Part shown: positions 57,941 to 64,000 of the stretch, in pieces
Numbering within the stretch: the first letter of the stretch is position 1
How the letters are laid out: every line of letters begins with the position of its first letter
Source of the DNA: Brachionus manjavacas
Lineage: Eukaryota; Rotifera; Eurotatoria; Ploima; Brachionidae
Assembly (NCBI GenBank): GCA_019054805.1
Contig: JAHQIY010000015.1
Span: 1,000,001-1,064,000 of the forward strand
Direction: 5' to 3'
DNA: 64,000 nt
Program-made: the position numbers and the translations under genes
The notes under the pieces: model-generated
The model's input: only the letters and a program-made list of their open reading frames with translations
What the model was told of the DNA's origin: nothing
Database searches by the model: none

Positions 57941-59029
57941 TCATATAAACTCATTTTCGTTTTCAATATTTGTAATACTGACCAAGTATTCTAGAGTAGA
58001 ATAGGTTTTTTTTAATTGAAAAGTATTTATTTCGATTGAAGATAGCAATTGAAAATGCTTTTGTATCAATTTTTTTTGCCTAATTGGTATAAAAGGTTCA
58101 GTAGCCTTATTGAATTGATCTAATGTTTCTTTTAATTGAAAAAATTTGTCCTCCTCATCATCACTTTCATCATCTAATCTCTCTTTTTCCTCGCCTGCTC
58201 CTTTACTATTTTCCAACGAAAGGTTAAAATTATCCACCAAAACAGCAATAAATAAATTCAGCATTATAAAATATTCAATTACTAAATAAATAATTAAAAA
58301 TACAATCAAAATATTTCTTTGAATTTTTTTATAAAATGTCAAATTTGAATAATTATCCTTGTAAATTGAGTACCAGTCATCTAGAGTCAGCACTTGGAAT
58401 AAAGTAAACATAGATTTAAAAAAACTGCCGAATTTATTTTCGTCCAAATTGGAAAATAGTCCGCAGCCTACCACAGAAAAATTGAACAAAGTTAAAGTTA
58501 TCAAAACCAGTATGGCACTCAATGATCTAAATGACTTGGAACATGTCTTTAATATTATTTTCAAGCTGAATAAAAGTTTTATGGTCCGGAGCAGACGAAG
58601 CGCTTTCAGGGCTCGAAATATCCGCAACACTTTGAGTATTTTGAAAACATTTGACAAGTTGTTAATTTCTTCATTTGATTTTTTTCCATTCAGAATCAAT
58701 GACTGATTTAAATTTGATTCCATTAACAGTGCTGAGTTCACCGAATCGATTGAAAAGCTTACACTGATCACTATTATGCTGTCTATTAAGCTTACAATGA
58801 GTGTAAAAAAATCTACCAAGTTCCAAATGTCTTTAAAATATGCCAAGTGCTCGTCATGTATTTTGTAAACAAATTCAATAAGATAAATCAAAATACATAA
58901 ATTATCTATTATATGAAAGTGCGTTGAATATTTTTCATTTAAATCTGGATAAGTTTCCAAGCACATTACCAATATACCGGTCATTACGGTAAGAAAAATA
59001 ATCAATTTAAAAATAAATTTTTTTATCAT
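57941..59029 (-). CDS. CatSper-type sperm cation channel subunit
   Basis: A single-exon 362-aa six-transmembrane channel protein. S1 is at residues about 5-25 (FKLIIFLTVMTGILVMCLE). S4 near residues 127-150 reads VFKILKVLRIFRALKALRLL, with positive charges at every third position. The pore loop reads SMFTLFQVLTLDDWYSIYKD near residue 213; the LTLDDW sequence and its aspartate are the hallmark of CatSper pore-forming subunits, closest to CatSper1. S6 (LIIYLVIEYFIMLNLFIAVL) follows. The C terminus is acidic and then helical, likely a coiled coil. CatSper channels carry calcium into the sperm tail and need four different pore subunits, of which only this one is in the window. CatSper1 usually has a long His-rich N terminus, absent here. 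KCNQ lies upstream in the opposite orientation. Confidence 0.85.
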   Translation of the reverse strand: MIKKFIFKLIIFLTVMTGILVMCLETYPDLNEKYSTHFHIIDNLCILIYLIEFVYKIHDEHLAYFKDIWNLVDFFTLIVSLIDSIIVISVSFSIDSVNSALLMESNLNQSLILNGKKSNEEINNLSNVFKILKVLRIFRALKALRLLRTIKLLFSLKIILKTCSKSFRSLSAILVLITLTLFNFSVVGCGLFSNLDENKFGSFFKSMFTLFQVLTLDDWYSIYKDNYSNLTFYKKIQRNILIVFLIIYLVIEYFIMLNLFIAVLVDNFNLSLENSKGAGEEKERLDDESDDEEDKFFQLKETLDQFNKATEPFIPIRQKKLIQKHFQLLSSIEINTFQLKKTYSTLEYLVSITNIENENEFI

Positions 59030-60281
59030 TTTTTAAGTAAAAATTTATAATAAAAGTGTATCATTAATTTCAAATATGTCTAAAATTAGCGCTTTTTATT
59101 GAAAATAAATTATAAGTGATGAAATTTTTAATTATTTTCTTTTGTTTAAATTTTAGAACTGAAAGTTTTCTAAACCGGTTTGAAATAATGGGTTTGATTT
59201 TAATTACAAATAAAAAGAGATTTCAAGACATTTGCTAAAACAAAAATTAATAAATATTATGAACTTTTCTTAAGTAAATTTTACCTAAAATTTTTAATTT
59301 CAAAAAGAATTTTCTTGAAATTTAAAAAAAAAACTTTAGGAAATTTTTAATGTCTAGGGATCTAATGAGATAAACTGCGCAAGTTTCATTTTTAAGGAGC
59401 TGCACCAGGAATTTGAAATTTTAAAGAAAAATTTAACATAATAGTAAGTAATTCTCTGGATTTTTAAACGAAATTAGAATTTAATAAAAGATAGTTTCTG
59501 TATTACATATTATTTACCTTAAATTTCAAAATTTAATTTGAAATAAATTCTTGCTATAAAAAATAAAAAGCATATTTGTTTCATGATATTCAAATTTAAT
59601 TTAGCGATACTATCTAAAGTAAAAATGTGATTTGAGATAACTATTAGGAAAAATTAGATAAAAATAAGTTTTATCCATACTCATTAATTTTTGTGTTTAA
59701 AAAATAATTAGACTCAAAATAAAATTTTAGTTTATTTTTTAGAAAAGTCGTTTTAGCAATCTCGATCTAAAAAGTTCATTGTACCGAACTCCTAAATAAA
59801 TTAAAAATCTAAATCAAAGATCTCTCTGTTAGGCGAACTGCCATATTTTACCCAAATTATTAATTTTTTGCTAATTTAAAATTTCAAAAAGTTATTTTAA
59901 TTAAAAAAGAAAAAATTTCTACACGACTTTTAAGTGATCTTATCAAAATTTTTATCAATAGCCAGATCAATTTTTCAAACAATTAAAAAAATTTCAAGTA
60001 TAATTTAATAAAGCTTTATTTTGAGTTTTTCTATTTTATTTTTTATTGCATTTTAGATTATATTCTAATACTCGGCTTCTAATTCAAAAAGGTTAGGAAC
60101 ACTATTTTATCATCATGATTGCTAGCTCTTTCTAGTAAACAATTTTATAAAAAAATTCATTTGGAAGATAATGTTTCAAATTATAAATTAATTATAAAAA
60201 AATCAAGTCTTATCACTCATCTCTTTAATTGAAAGCAGACGACAATTTGAAGCCTAGAGGTTTTTGGGCCCGATTCGAGCA
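59030..60281. other. Spacer between divergent CatSper and KCNQ genes
   Basis: About 1.25 kb of AT-rich DNA that should contain both promoters. No TATA-like element could be singled out in such AT-rich sequence. Nothing coding was recognised. Confidence 0.5.
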
Positions 60282-62422
60282 ATGGAACAAATCACGAGCA
60301 CTCGTGAATCATATCCACCAGAAATTTTCAACCAGGACAGCTATTTGATAAACGAAGACTTACAATTTAAGGCAAAAGTGCGCAGCTTAGATGACTTGAC
60401 TGGTCACGTTCACGAAACAACGCCCGAAAACAGCAAAACAGTGAACGAAAAAATTCTAAATGATAAAAATTTTTTTGCTAAGAACAGCATCAAAAAACAA
60501 CTTCAGTTTAAGTTGAATCGAGAACAGACAAGAGACAAGATGCCAGTCAAAAAAAAATTGTCAGAAAGCTGCGGCAATTTGCACGACCAGTTGAACAAAT
60601 TGAAAAGCGATGAGATCAAAAAGCGACGCATTGCCTCCTCTCAGTCGATCAAATCTCATTCAGATCACAGTTTGCTTAAAAATTTAAAAAAAAAAATTGA
60701 ATTATTTAAATCAAGAGCTTATTGTGTTCTGGAGCGTCCAACTGGAATCCATGGCCTAGTCTACCGCATTTTTATTTTCACTCTTGTTTTCGGCTCTATT
60801 CTAATCGGAGCTTTGACAACCATCAAATCATTTAATCACGTGACTCATAAATTGCTCTTTGGCTATGAAATCTTTGTTACTGTGTACTTCATTGCTGAAT
60901 ACTTGATCCGATTCTGGTGCGTGGACCAACGGTTGGCATTTAAGGGCTTCCATGGCAGAATTAGATTCGTGCTAAGACCAATGCAACTAATAGAACTGGT
61001 ATTGATAGTCATATCGGTGATTATTTTGTCTACTGGGTGCATAAAAAGGCGAAGTTTTCTCGAACTTGGCCCCGAGGCCCTGTCAGCAGTGAAATTTTTC
61101 CAAATGTTTAGATTTCTGTACATTGACAGACAAGCTCAAACATGGGTCATTCTGAGCAAGGTGATCAGACAGCACAGATTTGAGCTTTTAAGCTGTGTGT
61201 ACATCGGGGTCATCATTCTTCTATTTAGCTCCTATTTGATTCTGTATTTCGAGAGACCTGTGACAGAAAAAAATGACGATAATCAATTTATGACCTATGC
61301 GGATGCCATCTACTGGTCAATAATCACCATGACAACAATTGGTTATGGTAAAAGAAGACATTTTTAATAAAGTTTTTTTAGTAAATTTTTCAAATTTTGG
61401 CTTAAATTTTTATTCTAGGGGACCGTTCGCCTCGCACTTTTGCAGGAAAAATAGTGGCTACCACTTTGTGTATTGTTGGTGTAGCATTCTGGACACTGCC
61501 TGGTGGAATAATAGGTTCGGGCTTTGCTCTTAAAGTCGAGCAGAGAAATAAAAAAAAACAGTTCAATCGGTTGCTGCCTGCCGCAGCTAGCTTGATTCAA
61601 TCTTGGTGGCGCATGAAGGCAACACTGTTTTTGTCTTCGTCAAACTTGTCGAGTTTGATTGCCACAGTGGCAACTTTTGACATAACAAAGCCAATTTACA
61701 GCACAACATTGCGTCGCCTTAAACACCACTTGGACTCCATTAATTTGGCCAGTGAAGACAAAAGTTATTACTTTATGGGTCTTGATTCCCCGCAGCGGGA
61801 CAAATTGGCCGAAAACAAATTCATTCCTGATGAGATCAAGGATGATACAGTGCCAAATGAGAATTCAAAATTTTTGAGGCCTGTTTATGTGCCAAGTAGT
61901 TCGGTGGGCTCCAACTATTCGCACACCAGCCGAGAGTATTCAATTCTAATGAAACTTTCACCAGAACACTTGCTCATAATTAGAACTATTCTGATACTTA
62001 AATTTTTCCGTGCCAAGCAAAAATTTAAGCTGGCATTTAAACCATATGATTTTAAAGACGTGATTGAACAATACACTCAAGGAAATATGGACATTTTGCT
62101 AAAGATGAAAGACTTGCAGAGAAAAATTGACCAAATGAATGCTTTTGCTGTAAATCGAGCTTTAAATTCTGAAATGTTGATTCCTTTGGACCAGAAAATT
62201 CCATCTGCATGGCCGAAGCCAGGCGAAGTTTTGCGGCGCGGCTCCAATCGCCGAAGCTACCGAAAAATATTTAGTGCTAGTCCTGATTCTCAAAACACCG
62301 AAAGACTCAAGCAAGACCATCCAAGCGATCCGCTCATGCTTAATGAACGAGTAGAACGTATAGAAGTTATTTTAGATAATTTATCTAGCAAAATAGACAA
62401 ATTGGTTGATGCAAAAACTTAG
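60282..62422 (+). CDS. KCNQ-type voltage-gated potassium channel
   Basis: A Kv7 family subunit of 689 aa in two exons, 60282-61347 and 61419-62422. The open frame extends a few codons upstream to a TTG, but the first ATG (MEQITSTRES) is the likely start. S1 begins near residue 158 (LVYRIFIFTLVFGSILIGAL). S4 reads ALSAVKFFQMFRFLYIDRQA and matches KCNQ through the DRQ-x2-TW end. The pore and filter are TMTTIGYGDRSPRTF, rebuilt over the splice, followed by S6 (TLPGGIIGSGFALKV) with the family's PxG hinge. The proximal C terminus AAASLIQSWWRMKATLF is the calmodulin-binding IQ helix. Later come a second helix (KLKPYDFKDVIEQY-type block) and coiled coils (RVERIEVILDNLSSKIDKLV) for subunit assembly. 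The voltage sensor lacks two charges usual in the family. Confidence 0.93.
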
Positions 62423-62640
62423 CTTAGGAATCAAATTTATTAGTTTTATTATTCAACAAAAATATTTATCTAATTTTATTAAATGAGAAAAAAATTAAGT
62501 TGTTAATTTTTTAAATAAAATTTTTAAATTCAATTATTGTTTTAATAGTTTTACCTGAGCTAAAAGATTTTTAAAAAAATTCCTTAATTTTTTGTACTTT
62601 ATTGAATGAAAAAAATCTGTAAATTTTTTAATTAAAATAT

Positions 62641-63982
62641 TTAATTATTTTTTTTAATACTTATGCTCATGCTGTATGATTTCAAGAAAATGTTCCGCCC
62701 AATTAAGCAGTTGATTAGAGTGAACAAAAGGCCAGCTAGCCATACAAATAGAAAAGCATTGGTGCCATTAAATTCGATTTCATAGGCACAATAGAGCCAT
62801 ATTGACTTAAAAAAATTTATTATACATTTATTAATGAAAGAACAATTAAAAAGTTTACTTGTCCTAGCATCCATAGAGAAAAGTATGCAATCACTTCATA
62901 AAATTTAATGCTCAAAAATGGGCCTAAAAGCGGAATCAAGCTTAGATACCAGACAAAGTACTGTGAAGTGCAGACTTTGTTAAATGTGACAAAAGTGAAC
63001 GTTATAAAAAAAAGACAAAGTTCTATGTGTTCATGTAAATAGACCGAAGTGGACAAAATGAGCATCATCTGAGGCAAAAAACTTAAGAAGTTCATAAAGC
63101 TTAGCTGAGTGGTGTCGGTCAAATAAAGCATGTAGAAGTAAGGACTAAAATTGTGACGCACATCTTTACGAACCAAGTGGTATAGATAGGTCTCGTACAG
63201 AAATATGTATCCATATTTTAGATAAAATAAATATGTCAAGAGAAACAAAATCGCCAGAGCCGACAGGCCAAATTTTACCAATTTTATATTAAATAAAATA
63301 GATTTTACAATTGATAATATTGCTTTTTTTTTAATTAATTGATTAAATTTAGATACGTAAAGAATCAATGCCAGAGCATATGTAACTGGGTAGATTTTGA
63401 AATGAATTGCCAGACCATAGAATAAACCGGATAAAATGTAATTTTTTCTTTTCAGAAAATACACAAAATTAAGCACCAAAAATGACATTAGACTTTCAGC
63501 ATTGCCACGACTCGCTATTGCTATAGTTATTGGGTTATAGAACCAGAATAATATTGAATACAAATTTTTTTCTTCTTTTGCTAGGTTTAATTCATTTATC
63601 TTTAGGATTAAGAATCCGCAGAGCAGGTCGAATAGGACAAATAAAAACTTGCCAAATGATTCTAAGAGAAATATATTTGGTAGCATAAGATAAGATAGAA
63701 GTGGTGTATAACGATACGTGTCTCTTAGATAAGGAGATTCGTTCTTGATTTTATTTAAAAAAAGTTAACTTTTTATCTAATATTTTCTAAAATGCTTACT
63801 TTGTAAACATATGAGGCTGCATCTGAAAACACTTGGTAATCAATGTCAGTGTACTTTGGGATTTGTTTTTTAAGCTTGACTTTAGATGCTTGGTCATCGT
63901 GATAAAATCCGTAAAAGGTGAATAAAACTCGAATAAAAAACGCTAGAAAAAAATTTAATTTTAAACTTTTGAACAATGACAT
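62641..63982 (-). CDS. PIGM: GPI mannosyltransferase 1 (PIG-M)
   Basis: PIG-M adds the first mannose to the GPI anchor precursor in the endoplasmic reticulum lumen. Exons on the minus strand are 63982-63800, 63743-62859 and 62805-62641; 410 aa (human 423). The luminal DxD motif is [17 protein letters not shown] (D46, D48), joined over the first intron to [20 protein letters not shown]. Further family blocks: [69 protein letters not shown] and, after the last splice, [20 protein letters not shown]. About ten hydrophobic membrane segments are visible. Both introns are near 55 nt. The whole coding region lies just inside the window edge. Confidence 0.95.
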
Positions 63983-64000
63983 TTTTTCTAATTATTTTTT

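Noticed and set aside
60264..60281. KCNQ start at the upstream TTG
   Set aside because: A nuclear animal gene should start at ATG; the first in-frame ATG is at 60282.

Overview
This is a very AT-rich animal nuclear genome window. Spliceosomal GT-AG introns, many only about 40-60 nt, together with animal-type genes (KCNQ and CatSper channels, FBXW7, an EGR-like zinc finger), a 5S rRNA gene and decayed Tc1/mariner, hAT-like, Mutator-like and LINE elements, point to a compact invertebrate genome. A monogonont rotifer such as Brachionus would fit base composition and gene structure, but that is inference. No bacterial, viral or CRISPR features were seen.

Layout. 1-2.5 kb: non-coding. 2.5-10.6 kb: FBXW7, split by a 6 kb intron holding two Tc1 relics and a Mutator-like foldback element. 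10.6-15.9 kb: a 5'-truncated LINE with an open reverse transcriptase frame, and a hAT-type miniature element inserted in a decayed reading frame. 15.9-16.7 kb: TMA16 in five exons. 16.7-19.3 kb: a LINE relic with a second LINE tail inserted just beside its catalytic box. 19.35-25.5 kb: DCP1 in three exons. 26.9-29.4 kb: a MICU1/2/3-family gene in eleven exons. 29.8-30.7 kb: a 5S rRNA gene centred in a long inverted repeat, then a broken 5S copy. 30.9-32.6 kb (minus): RRP9 in nine exons. 32.9-33.5 kb: a large foldback element. 34.3-36.7 kb: ARFGAP1 and HCCS, head to tail. 38.9-41.0 kb (minus): an intronless TPR+SET protein. 41.0-46.8 kb: gene-poor. 46.8-49.0 kb: an intronless EGR-like zinc finger gene. 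49.0-54.5 kb: repeats and LINE ends. 54.5-55.3 kb: a BTB protein. 56.1-57.2 kb: a LINE relic. 57.9-59.0 kb (minus): a CatSper subunit. 60.3-62.4 kb: KCNQ, divergent from CatSper. 62.6-64.0 kb (minus): PIGM.

The genes are mostly independent housekeeping functions: ubiquitin ligase substrate choice, ribosome biogenesis (TMA16, RRP9, 5S), mRNA decapping, mitochondrial calcium and cytochrome c maturation, Golgi coat regulation and GPI-anchor synthesis. No operon or biosynthetic cluster ties them together, and I found no convincing new multi-gene system. The most unusual structures are the 5S gene inside a palindrome, the family of Mutator-like foldback elements with exact 9-bp target duplications, the hAT element built of repeated inverted motifs, the nested LINE insertions, and a KCNQ channel whose voltage sensor lacks two usual charges. 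Exon joins were worked out by reading frame, splice consensus and family similarity recalled from memory; no alignment was run.
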